Positions 1 through 7,246 of a stretch of DNA of 64,000 nt are shown in pieces; position 1 is the first letter of the stretch; each line of letters opens with the position of its first letter. This stretch comes from Janthinobacterium lividum (GTDB lineage: Bacteria; Pseudomonadota; Gammaproteobacteria; Burkholderiales; Burkholderiaceae_D), in assembly GCF_011601275.1 (NCBI RefSeq), contig NZ_JAAOLY010000021.1:19734-83733 (forward strand), given 5' to 3'. Position numbers and translations under genes: made by a program. Under the pieces are notes generated by a model, which saw nothing but the letters and a program-made list of their open reading frames with translations, ran no database searches and was not told the origin of the DNA.

Positions 1-309
1 CCGGCGGAAGACAGCGCTGTGGGCTGCATCGTGCAGGGTATTCATGGCCAGCGCCATGGCCGCGACCAGGCAAGCGACGTAGCTGGCGACAAACGGCCAG
101 GTGCTGCCGGCGTTCAAGGCCAGCGCATACAGCACTACCGTCAGCGCGGCCAGGAACACGGTTTTCGCATGCAGGCGCGCGTCGCCGAAGCGGTGCGTTC
201 CTTCGTCCGCCAGGTAGGCGTCGGCGCGGGCGCGCAATTCGCGGCGGAAGGCGGAATCGCGGGCGGGCTGGAAGCGCAGCGGCGGCAACGATGGTACAGG
301 CTGCGTCAC
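1..309 (-). CDS. Fatty acid desaturase, N-terminal part (runs off window)
   Basis: The first 103 residues of a membrane fatty-acid desaturase are visible; the rest lies beyond base 1. The start is a GTG at 307-309 that overlaps the TGA of the upstream gene (306-308) in a GTGA junction, so it is probably translationally coupled and is the seventh gene of the lipid operon. A hydrophobic segment (about residues 52-66) and a second one (73-90) are followed by HDAAH at 93-97, the first histidine box (HxxxH) of type-2 acyl desaturases. Members of the family use a di-iron centre and O2 to put a double bond into an acyl chain. The second and third His boxes cannot be seen here. The GTG start and short visible length make the call likely rather than certain. 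Confidence 0.72.
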   Translation of the reverse strand, partial: MTQPVPSLPPLRFQPARDSAFRRELRARADAYLADEGTHRFGDARLHAKTVFLAALTVVLYALALNAGSTWPFVASYVACLVAAMALAMNTLHDAAHSAVFRR

Positions 310-1421
310 GCGCGCGTCCCCGCTGCGGCAGGCCACCACAGGCGGCGCGCGCCTTCGAGGCCATGCGCCAGCAGCGCGGCCAGGAAGACCATGCCCCACA
401 CGTCGCGCGCGCCATACCAGCCCAGGTACAGGGCCGGCATGGCCAGCGCGATGGCCACCCAGGCGATGGCGCCCCAGCGGCGCGCATCCGACAAGCCGCC
501 CAGCGCCAGGGTGCCGCCGAAAATCAGTGCGAACAGGATGACCTGCTGCGCGCCGGCCAGCACCGCTTCATGGTTGACGTAATAGATCACGAGGCCAAAC
601 AAAATCACGCCGCCAATGCCGATGAACAGCTCGGGCACGTGGAAGGTGCCGCGCGACTGCCAGTGGGGAAAGCGCGCACGCAGCCATTTGAACAATTTCC
701 CGTTGCTGGCCAGCAGCGGGTTGTGCGTGGGTGTCATGCCCTTCACGCCATAGCGCATTTCCACGCCCTCGAGTTCGGGCTGGAAGCTGCCGAACAGCCG
801 GTCCCACAGCAGCAGGGTGCCGCCGAAATTGCGGTTGATGTAGCGTTTGTCCGTGCCGTGGTGCACGCGGTGGTGCGACGGCGTGACCATGAATTTATCG
901 AGGATGCCGGACTTGTTTACCAGCGCATTGTGGTTATAGAACTGCACCGTGTAATGCAGGGACGAGACGACGAGGAAGATTTCCAGCGGCACGCCCAGCA
1001 CGGCCAGGATGGCGATGAAGGGGAAATTCGTCAGCGACGAATACCAGGAATTGCGCACACCCAGCGACAGGTTGAAATGCTCGCCCTGGTGGTGCACCAC
1101 GTGCACGGCCCATAGCAAAGGGATTTTATGGTGCAACCGGTGCATCCAGTAAAAGCACAGGTCCCAGGCAAAAAACGCGAATATCCACTGCGCCGCCACG
1201 GGCCACTGGTCGACGACGTGCAGGTTCGCATGGCGCAGCAGCAGGGCGAAGGCCGCCACCTCCACGCCGCGGAACACCCACATCAGGATATGGCCGGAAT
1301 TGAGGTTGAAGATCACGTCCTTCCACGGCACGGGTGTCTTGCGTACCCATTTGAGTATCAGCAGTTCGGCCAGCACGAAGGCCAGCATGATCAGGAACGA
1401 CAGGGCAAATGGATTCATCAT
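306..1421 (-). CDS. Sterol desaturase/fatty acid hydroxylase family, alkylglycerol-monooxygenase-like
   Basis: A 371-residue integral membrane di-iron oxygenase. The histidine ligand pattern is complete: HRLHH (94-98), HVVHH (107-111), NHN (163-165) and HHRVHH (183-188), followed by an NFGGTLLLWDRLFG stretch. That order and the tail resemble the alkylglycerol monooxygenase/TMEM195 branch more than plain sterol C5 desaturases. Extra membrane helices follow in the last 120 residues. In this family the iron centre hydroxylates or desaturates lipid alkyl chains. The start is the ATG at 1419-1421, which overlaps the TGA of the PAP2 gene (ATGA), so it belongs to the same operon; a longer in-frame extension exists but would run through the PAP2 gene. 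Substrate is unknown; an ether lipid, acyl chain or the operon's own product are all possible. Confidence 0.85.
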   Translation of the reverse strand: MMNPFALSFLIMLAFVLAELLILKWVRKTPVPWKDVIFNLNSGHILMWVFRGVEVAAFALLLRHANLHVVDQWPVAAQWIFAFFAWDLCFYWMHRLHHKIPLLWAVHVVHHQGEHFNLSLGVRNSWYSSLTNFPFIAILAVLGVPLEIFLVVSSLHYTVQFYNHNALVNKSGILDKFMVTPSHHRVHHGTDKRYINRNFGGTLLLWDRLFGSFQPELEGVEMRYGVKGMTPTHNPLLASNGKLFKWLRARFPHWQSRGTFHVPELFIGIGGVILFGLVIYYVNHEAVLAGAQQVILFALIFGGTLALGGLSDARRWGAIAWVAIALAMPALYLGWYGARDVWGMVFLAALLAHGLEGARRLWWPAAAGTRA

Positions 1422-2059
1422 GGTGCGGTTTTGATGGAAACGGCGCGGCGGGCAGCCAAGGATACCTGCATTTTCGCCAGCATGCCGCCAGCGATGCCAA
1501 CAGCCAGGCCGGCGGCCAGGTCGATGCTCACGTGCCGGCGCAGCGCGATGATGGCGTAGCAGATGGCCGCGCCCAGCACCAGGGCCAGCGCGGAACGAAC
1601 CAGGTGGCGTTTGTCGCACAAGGCCCACACGCACAGCAAGGTCAGGGCGCCGTGCAGCGACGGCAAACAGTTTTGCGTGGAGTCAAACGACTGCAGCATG
1701 CGCAGCGCCTGCGTGCTCCACGCGCCGCCCTCGCCCACGGGCGGGTAGGCGAGCGTGGTCGGATACAGCAGGAAGACCACGCCGCACAGGACGGCGGAAA
1801 GCGCCATGGCGCGCGCCAGCCAGCGCACGCGAGCCGCATCGGCCGCCAGGTAGGCGTAGGGGATCAGGATGAAGAAGGACAGGTACAGCCAGATGGCAGA
1901 GTCGCTATAGGGAATGGCGCGGTCGATGGCCGTTTCGGGCAGCAGTGCCCCCTGCCCTTGCAGCAAATCGCTGGAAAAATACACGAGGCCGACGCTGCCC
2001 CAGCCGGCCAGCAGGTGAAGCAGGCGGGAAGTCAGCGTCATGGTGTCTACAGATTTCAT
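1418..2059 (-). CDS. PAP2-superfamily membrane phosphatase/transferase
   Basis: A 213-residue polytopic membrane protein. It carries CLPSLHG (131-137) and RRHVSID (174-180), matching the SxHG and the later H-x3-D motifs of the PAP2 (phosphatidic-acid phosphatase type 2) fold; the N-terminal KxxxxxxRP motif of classical members is not obvious, as in inositol-phosphotransferase-like branches. Such enzymes remove or move phosphate on lipid head groups through a phospho-histidine. The start ATG at 2057-2059 overlaps the TGA of the adenylating enzyme (ATGA), and its own stop overlaps the hydroxylase start, so it is an internal gene of the operon. It may dephosphorylate a lipid intermediate or attach a head group; which one cannot be read from sequence. 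Confidence 0.8.
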   Translation of the reverse strand: MKSVDTMTLTSRLLHLLAGWGSVGLVYFSSDLLQGQGALLPETAIDRAIPYSDSAIWLYLSFFILIPYAYLAADAARVRWLARAMALSAVLCGVVFLLYPTTLAYPPVGEGGAWSTQALRMLQSFDSTQNCLPSLHGALTLLCVWALCDKRHLVRSALALVLGAAICYAIIALRRHVSIDLAAGLAVGIAGGMLAKMQVSLAARRAVSIKTAP

Positions 2060-3360
2060 GCGGTGGCAAGGCGCCGGATGCGGCGCCGTTTCATGGTGGG
2101 GTCAAAAGGTGGCAGTTCGCTGCTCGCCGTCCAGGCCAGGCCGTCGGTGGCCACACCCAGGCCCTGCAGCACCGTGACCAGGTGCGCGCGCAGGGCGGCC
2201 AGGCCGGCATCGTCCAGCGCCGCATGCAGCTGTAAGGCGCTATCGCCCGATTGCACCAGGCGGTAATCGGCGTCGGGCGGCAAGGCTTGCGCGAAGGCCC
2301 GCGTCAATACGTCGGCAAACACGGCGACCGGTGCGCCGCCTTGTGCGGATGGCAACGGTGGCAAGAGCAGCATATCGTCGCAGCGCCCTTCGATGCCATC
2401 GATGGCGCGCGTGGCGCGGCCGCACGGGCATGGCGTGGCGCGCGCGAGCAGGATGTCGTCCAGGCGGTAGCGCACGATGGGTTGCGTGATGCGCGTAAAG
2501 TCGGTAATAACCGGCACGAAGCGCCGCTGCTCACCATCGAGCCACTGCGGCTCGATGTGCACATACTCTTCGTTCAAATGCAGCACGCCATGTTCGCAGC
2601 TGCTGGCAAGGAAACCTTCCGTGGCCTGGTAGATTTCATGCACGGCGCCAAATGCCTGCACGATCAGCGCGCGGTCCTGCGGCTCCAGCACTTCGGCGAC
2701 CGAAATGACTTTTTCCGGCGCCAGCGCCAGGCTGCCGTCGATCACGCGCAAGGCCAGCTGGCGCAGCACCTGGGCCGGCGCGACGATGACGGACGGCCGG
2801 TATTGCGCCAGCCGCGCGCACAGCGAATCGAACGGTTCGAACAGATCGTAAAAAGCAAAGGTCAGCCAAGGCGAACGCACGGCCGTGTACAGATTGCTGT
2901 TCGCGCGCAGGAACAGCGCGACCCGTTCGCCGGAGAACAGGCCGTCGGGCAGCGCCTTGGCCAGCATCACGCCCGCCCATTGGGCTTTTTCGCGGGGGCT
3001 GACGGTAAACACGGCGCGTCGCGACGAGGTGCCCGACGACAGGCCCACCGTGATGTCGCCGACAGCCGGCGTGAAGTCGCGGCTATGCTCGGCCGCCATG
3101 GCCGCGTCCATCGCCTGCGCCAACGTGATTCCTGCTGTGTTCATGGCATCGAAATGCTCGAGCATCAGCGCCTTGTTCATCGTCGGCCACTGCGCCAGCG
3201 GCAGCTTGCGGTATGGGGCAAAGTAGCGGCTACGCGCGCACAGCGTGTCGATAAAGCGGGCCAGTTGCCGCTGCTGATAGGCGTCGAGCTGGGCGCGATC
3301 CGCAAAGCGCAAGCGGCGCGTGCGCCAGTACGACAGCAACAGCCAGAAAATACGCTTCAC
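2056..3360 (-). CDS. Adenylate-forming enzyme, PaaK/F390-synthetase-related
   Basis: A 434-residue member of the ANL-type adenylate-forming enzymes, closest in layout to the compact PaaK/CapK (coenzyme F390 synthetase-related) branch. Visible motifs are the ATP loop SSGTSS (108-113), the core motif YQATEG (244-249), RYRLDD (297-302), and CPCGR (311-315), a possible metal-binding pair of cysteines. The family activates a carboxylate as acyl-AMP and may pass it to CoA or another acceptor. The GTG start (3358-3360) overlaps the stop of the MBL gene (GTGA), and the ATGA at its end couples it to the PAP2 gene. Within this operon it could activate a free fatty acid or beta-hydroxy acid, comparable in role to OleC, but it is shorter and from a different branch. 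Confidence 0.82.
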   Translation of the reverse strand: MKRIFWLLLSYWRTRRLRFADRAQLDAYQQRQLARFIDTLCARSRYFAPYRKLPLAQWPTMNKALMLEHFDAMNTAGITLAQAMDAAMAAEHSRDFTPAVGDITVGLSSGTSSRRAVFTVSPREKAQWAGVMLAKALPDGLFSGERVALFLRANSNLYTAVRSPWLTFAFYDLFEPFDSLCARLAQYRPSVIVAPAQVLRQLALRVIDGSLALAPEKVISVAEVLEPQDRALIVQAFGAVHEIYQATEGFLASSCEHGVLHLNEEYVHIEPQWLDGEQRRFVPVITDFTRITQPIVRYRLDDILLARATPCPCGRATRAIDGIEGRCDDMLLLPPLPSAQGGAPVAVFADVLTRAFAQALPPDADYRLVQSGDSALQLHAALDDAGLAALRAHLVTVLQGLGVATDGLAWTASSELPPFDPTMKRRRIRRLATA

Positions 3361-4187
3361 GTGCGGCCCGCCACGGCAATGTAGTCAACCGTGTCTTCAT
3401 GCGTGATGCGTATCTGCGCATTGCCCGACCGGTGCAACTGGTGCAGGCGGTTCAGGGTTTCATAGTACGGCGCGCGCTTGTGCTGGATGATGAACGACAG
3501 TTCAGACGGTCCACGCAGTTGCTGGAAGCTTTCCGGCACCCAGGCCGCATCCGACGCCAGCAAGGTCCAGCCGCTATCCTGCAGCACGAAGGCACCCAGA
3601 TGGCCGATGGCGTGGCCGGGCAAGTCGACGATGTAGATCTCGCCCGTGCCGCTGACGTCGCGCCCGTGCGTAAATGGCAGCAGGGCCGCCGGCAAGGCCG
3701 TCTCTGGCACGCTTTCCACGAAATCCAGGCGGTCGGCGATATCGTTCGGCAGCAGCTCGGGCACGAAGGCCTGGCGCACGGCGGCCACCCCGGACAGTCC
3801 CCGCACGGCGTCCCAGCCCGTTTTCGAGGCCATCAGGCGCGCGCCGGGAAAGTCGCGCAGGCCGGCGATATGGTCGGCGTGAAAGTGCGACAGCAGCAGG
3901 GTGTGGATGTCGCCGGGCGACACGCCATGCGCGCGCAGCTGCCCCTGCAGCGACTCGTTCTCGTCGAAGAAAATCGGCGTCACCCACGCATACATGCGGT
4001 ACACGCCTTTCGACGTGGCGGCGCGGAAGTGCTCGGCGTAACCGGTATCCCACAGGTACAGGCTAGAGCGCGTCTCGATCAGGTAGGCGCGCGAGGGGAA
4101 GCAGCGGCTGGCCAGCCCGCTGCCTTTCAGGACCATGCACGATGGATGGGTACAGTGGCCAACGCGAAACGCGGTAATCCTAGCCAT
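3357..4187 (-). CDS. MBL-fold metallo-hydrolase (AHL-lactonase-like)
   Basis: A 276-residue metallo-beta-lactamase-fold hydrolase. The zinc signature HFHADH sits at 101-106, with further likely ligands H192/H196 (GHAIGH) and D213 (SDAAW), an arrangement like the N-acyl-homoserine-lactone lactonase clade. No signal peptide is visible, so it is probably cytoplasmic. The ATG at 4185-4187 overlaps the reductase stop by 8 bases, and its own stop overlaps the next start. Chemically it could hydrolyse a lactone or thioester made by the neighbouring enzymes, or act as an editing hydrolase. Annotation as a quorum-quenching lactonase would be premature because it is embedded in a biosynthetic operon. 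Confidence 0.83.
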   Translation of the reverse strand: MARITAFRVGHCTHPSCMVLKGSGLASRCFPSRAYLIETRSSLYLWDTGYAEHFRAATSKGVYRMYAWVTPIFFDENESLQGQLRAHGVSPGDIHTLLLSHFHADHIAGLRDFPGARLMASKTGWDAVRGLSGVAAVRQAFVPELLPNDIADRLDFVESVPETALPAALLPFTHGRDVSGTGEIYIVDLPGHAIGHLGAFVLQDSGWTLLASDAAWVPESFQQLRGPSELSFIIQHKRAPYYETLNRLHQLHRSGNAQIRITHEDTVDYIAVAGRT

Positions 4188-5217
4188 TGCGCTCCTTGCC
4201 CACCTTGTGCGCCGCCGCTTCCTGGCGCATCCACTGCGCCGTCAGGGCGATGCCTTCCTGCAGGCTGACGATGGGGCGGTAACCGAGCACCTTGCGCGCC
4301 TTGGCGTTATCGAGCGTCATGTCGAAACTGAGCGCGCCGATGCTGTAAGGCGTCAGCGATGGCTCGCGGCGGGTAAAACGAGAGGCGAACTGCATCAGGC
4401 GCGCGACCACCGCCAGCACGCGGTAAGACACGCTGACGATCTCGAACGGCTGCTGGAGATGGTCGCAAAACAGGGTGCGCAAGATGTCGCACAGGCGCGC
4501 CGGCTCGCCATTCGTGATGTTGAAGGCGGCGCCCGAAGCGATGGTCTTGTGCACGGTGGCCAGCCACATCGCATGCACGACGTTGTCGACATAGGTGACG
4601 TCGATGGTAGCCGTGCCGCCATTGGGCAGCGGCAGCTTGCCGCCGCGCTCCTGCAGCACCCTCGCCAGGCGCGGGATCAGCACCTGGTCGTGCGGGCCGA
4701 AGATGGCGCGCGGGCGCAGGATCACGCACGTCATGCCGCGCTGGCGGTCGACGCACTCCTGCACCAGTTTTTCCGCCATCGCCTTGCTGCGCGCATACGC
4801 GTTGACGAAGGCGTCGGGGCGGAAGGTTTCCGGCACCTCGTAGCGGTTGTGGTAGTCGAAATAGATGGCGGGGGTGGAGATGTGCACGAAGCGCGCCACG
4901 TGCAGGCTGGCGGCCGCGCGCAGCAACTGGGCCGTGGCCGTGACGTTGGCGGCGATGAAGTCGCGCTCCGCGCCCCAGGGCGACGACAGCGCGGCGCAGT
5001 GCCAGACCGTGTCCATGCCGCGCACCAGTTCGTCGACCTGGCGCGGCGTGGCTTGCGCCAGATCGAGCGCGACGAATTGCGCACCCATGCGTTCGAGTTC
5101 GCGGCCCACGGCAGCGTTGCGGCCCGTGGCGCGCACTTCCACGCCCTGCGCCAGCAGGGTGCGCACGGCATTGCGCCCCAGCCCGCCCGTCGCTCCCGTG
5201 ACCAGAATCCGCCTCAT
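4180..5217 (-). CDS. NAD-dependent epimerase/3-beta-HSD-type reductase (extended SDR)
   Basis: A 345-residue extended short-chain dehydrogenase. The nucleotide-binding TGATGGLG lies at 7-14 and the catalytic Y141-xxx-K145 (YARSK) is present. The ATG at 5215-5217 was chosen because a purine-rich AAGGTGG precedes it; an upstream TTG would add seven residues. The KAS III stop is only 10 bases away, so the two are co-transcribed. The 3-beta-hydroxysteroid-dehydrogenase-like group includes OleD, which reduces a beta-keto acid made by the thiolase-like OleA. By analogy this enzyme may reduce the keto product of the adjacent KAS III, but orthology to OleD has not been tested. Confidence 0.84.
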   Translation of the reverse strand: MRRILVTGATGGLGRNAVRTLLAQGVEVRATGRNAAVGRELERMGAQFVALDLAQATPRQVDELVRGMDTVWHCAALSSPWGAERDFIAANVTATAQLLRAAASLHVARFVHISTPAIYFDYHNRYEVPETFRPDAFVNAYARSKAMAEKLVQECVDRQRGMTCVILRPRAIFGPHDQVLIPRLARVLQERGGKLPLPNGGTATIDVTYVDNVVHAMWLATVHKTIASGAAFNITNGEPARLCDILRTLFCDHLQQPFEIVSVSYRVLAVVARLMQFASRFTRREPSLTPYSIGALSFDMTLDNAKARKVLGYRPIVSLQEGIALTAQWMRQEAAAHKVGKERNG

Positions 5218-5227
5218 CACACCACCT

Positions 5228-6208
5228 TCACAGGTCAAGAATCATGCCGCCGATGGTCAAGCCAGCGGCCGTGCCCATCATCAGCAAACGCTGGCCTGCC
5301 ACGGCCCGCCCCGTCATCACCGCCTCGTGCAGGGCGGTGGGCAAGGACGCGGCCACCTGATTGCCATGCGTTTCAAAGATCTTGATGATTTTAGCATCGG
5401 GAACGTCGAGGATGCGCGCCGCATGCGCGAGGCCCAGCGGGCTGGCCTGGTGCGGCACGACCACGTCGATCTTTTCCAGTCCCGCGCCCGATTCCTGCAT
5501 CAGTTCCGTCAGGAAGTCCGGCATCACCTTGACGGCCAGGCGAAACACGGCCTTGCCATCCATGCGGAACAGGTAGTCGCCCGGTTCGCAGCCGTTGCGC
5601 GGGTTGCGCTCGGTGCCGCCGCCGCGAATTTCGCAGTAGCGCCGCCCTTCCGGATACGTGCCCATCTTGTAGGCGCGGATGCCGGCGCTGCCGTCGCCCC
5701 GCTCGACGATGACGGCGGCGGCGCCGTCGCCAAAGATCATCGACGCTTCCGGCTCGCTCCAGTCGACGCCACGCGAGGCGAGGTCCGACGAGACGATGGC
5801 GATGCGCCGGTAGGCGCCGCCGGCCAGCATGGACGCGGCCACGCGGAAAGCGGCCATGAAGCTGAGGCAACTGGCGTTGACGTCGAAGCTTTGCGTGCCT
5901 GGCGGCAAGCCCGCATGGTCGGCCACGAAGCAGGCCGTATTCGGCAACGCCTGCTCGGGCACGCCGCAGGCGCAGATCAGCAAGTCGATATCGGCCGGAC
6001 GCAGGCTGGCATTCTTCAGCGCATCGAGCAGGGCGGCGGCGCCCAGCTGGCTTTGCGATTCGTCGGGCGCGGCGACAAAGCGCGACAGCACGCCGCTCTT
6101 GCGCAGGGTATAGCCGGCCGGATGGCCCAGTTTCAGGTCCAGGCTCTCGGAGGTAACGCTGTGCGACGGTACGGCTTTGCCCGTCGCGATCAGGCGAACT
6201 GGAATCAT
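5228..6208 (-). CDS. 3-oxoacyl-ACP synthase III (KAS III) family condensing enzyme
   Basis: A 326-residue condensing enzyme with a complete Cys-His-Asn triad: C114 (NASCLSF), H253 (VPHQAS) and N283 (THGNQVA). It would carry out a decarboxylative or head-to-head Claisen condensation of acyl thioesters. The ATG at 6206-6208 follows AAGG at suitable distance; a longer upstream reading lacks similarity to the family. It is the first gene of the operon. The fabH gene of fatty-acid synthesis normally sits with plsX/fabD, which are absent here, so this is a secondary, pathway-specific copy, similar in position to OleA-type or signalling-molecule synthases. Confidence 0.87.
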   Translation of the reverse strand: MIPVRLIATGKAVPSHSVTSESLDLKLGHPAGYTLRKSGVLSRFVAAPDESQSQLGAAALLDALKNASLRPADIDLLICACGVPEQALPNTACFVADHAGLPPGTQSFDVNASCLSFMAAFRVAASMLAGGAYRRIAIVSSDLASRGVDWSEPEASMIFGDGAAAVIVERGDGSAGIRAYKMGTYPEGRRYCEIRGGGTERNPRNGCEPGDYLFRMDGKAVFRLAVKVMPDFLTELMQESGAGLEKIDVVVPHQASPLGLAHAARILDVPDAKIIKIFETHGNQVAASLPTALHEAVMTGRAVAGQRLLMMGTAAGLTIGGMILDL

Positions 6209-6257
6209 GTCAGCCTTAAAAAAGTAAAGTAAATACGGTTGATGAAGGGTTGATGCG

Positions 6258-7166
6258 CTAATCGCGTGCCAACGGCGGCAATGCAACACCGCAGTTCTTG
6301 CAGAAGTTGGCATCGTCATCGAGCCCTTCTTTCAGGCACGTGGGGCAGGTACGCGTGGTGACCAGCTTGGAGCTGCGCTGTACCGTCATCTCGGCGCTGA
6401 TAATGCCGGTAGGCACTGCCAGGATGCCCCAGCCCAGCAGCATCATCAGCGAGGCGATGGTGCGCCCGATGTCGGTCTTCGGCGTGATATCGCCGAAACC
6501 GACCGTGGTCATGGTGCTGATGGCCCAGTATATCGACGTGGGGATACTGCTGAAGCCGTTTTCCGGCCCTTCCACGACGTACATCACCGTGCCCAGCAGA
6601 AAGACCACCATCATGACGAACGATAAAAAAATGAGGATCTTGCGCCGGCTGGCCAGCAAGGCCCGCCCCAGCACCGTATATTCATGCACATAGGACGTGA
6701 GCTTGAGGATACGGAACATGCGCAGCAGGCGCAAAATGCGCACGTCGATCAGCACGTGCGCGCCCGGCAGCAGCAAGCCGATGTAGGTCGGCACGATGGC
6801 CAGCAAGTCGATAATGCCGAAAAAACTCTTGGCGTAGCGCACCGGATGCTGCAGGCACGCCAGGCGGGCGAAATATTCGATGGTAAATAAAATGGTGAAA
6901 AACCATTCCAGCGCCGTCAGCCAGGTGCCATAGCGCTCGGCCACGGAGGCGACACTGCTGAGCACGACCACCGTCACACTGATCAGGATGGCGGCGATCA
7001 GCAGCAAATCGAAGGCGCGTCCCGTGCGCGTTTCCGCCTCGAAGATGACGGTGTACACCCGCTCGCGCCAGCCCCGCTCGGGCTTGCCATATTTTTGCTG
7101 CGTTTCCTGCGCCGCCAGCTGCTGCGGCGTCAAGGGCGCCGCTCCGCTCTTCGTCGCGGCTTTCAT
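6258..7166 (-). CDS. Voltage-gated potassium channel with C-terminal zinc ribbon
   Basis: A 302-residue six-helix ion channel. The S4-like segment carries arginines at 143, 146, 149 and 152, and the selectivity filter TVGFGD is at 221-226, so K+ selectivity is expected. The C-terminus adds a four-cysteine zinc ribbon (C274, C277, C289, C292; CPTC and CKNC). The ATG at 7164-7166 is preceded by a weak ribosome site; a more upstream TTG reading is possible but unsupported. A promoter is visible at 7184-7211. It lies 49 bases upstream of the lipid operon on the same strand, so partial read-through into that operon is possible. The ribbon may couple gating or assembly to zinc or redox state. Confidence 0.87.
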   Translation of the reverse strand: MKAATKSGAAPLTPQQLAAQETQQKYGKPERGWRERVYTVIFEAETRTGRAFDLLLIAAILISVTVVVLSSVASVAERYGTWLTALEWFFTILFTIEYFARLACLQHPVRYAKSFFGIIDLLAIVPTYIGLLLPGAHVLIDVRILRLLRMFRILKLTSYVHEYTVLGRALLASRRKILIFLSFVMMVVFLLGTVMYVVEGPENGFSSIPTSIYWAISTMTTVGFGDITPKTDIGRTIASLMMLLGWGILAVPTGIISAEMTVQRSSKLVTTRTCPTCLKEGLDDDANFCKNCGVALPPLARD

Positions 7167-7183
7167 GTGGTTGATGTGCTCAT

Positions 7184-7211
7184 ATACTATTATTGTATAG
7201 ATAATTGACAA
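7184..7211 (-). promoter_or_regulatory. Probable sigma70 promoter of the K+ channel gene, with overlapping dyad
   Basis: Reading the minus strand, TTGTCA (7206-7211) and TAGTAT (7184-7189) are separated by 16 bases, about 18 bases from the channel ATG. The same AT-rich stretch contains an imperfect dyad ATAC-N7-GTAT (7184-7198 on the plus strand), which may bind a regulator. Confidence 0.5.
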
Positions 7212-7246
7212 AGCACGGCGACACGCACTGTTGCGCTACGGCAGCA

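Noticed and set aside
3357..4187. MBL-fold gene as a quorum-quenching AHL lactonase
   Set aside because: HxHxDH alone does not define substrate, and the gene is embedded in a biosynthetic operon by overlapping start and stop codons.
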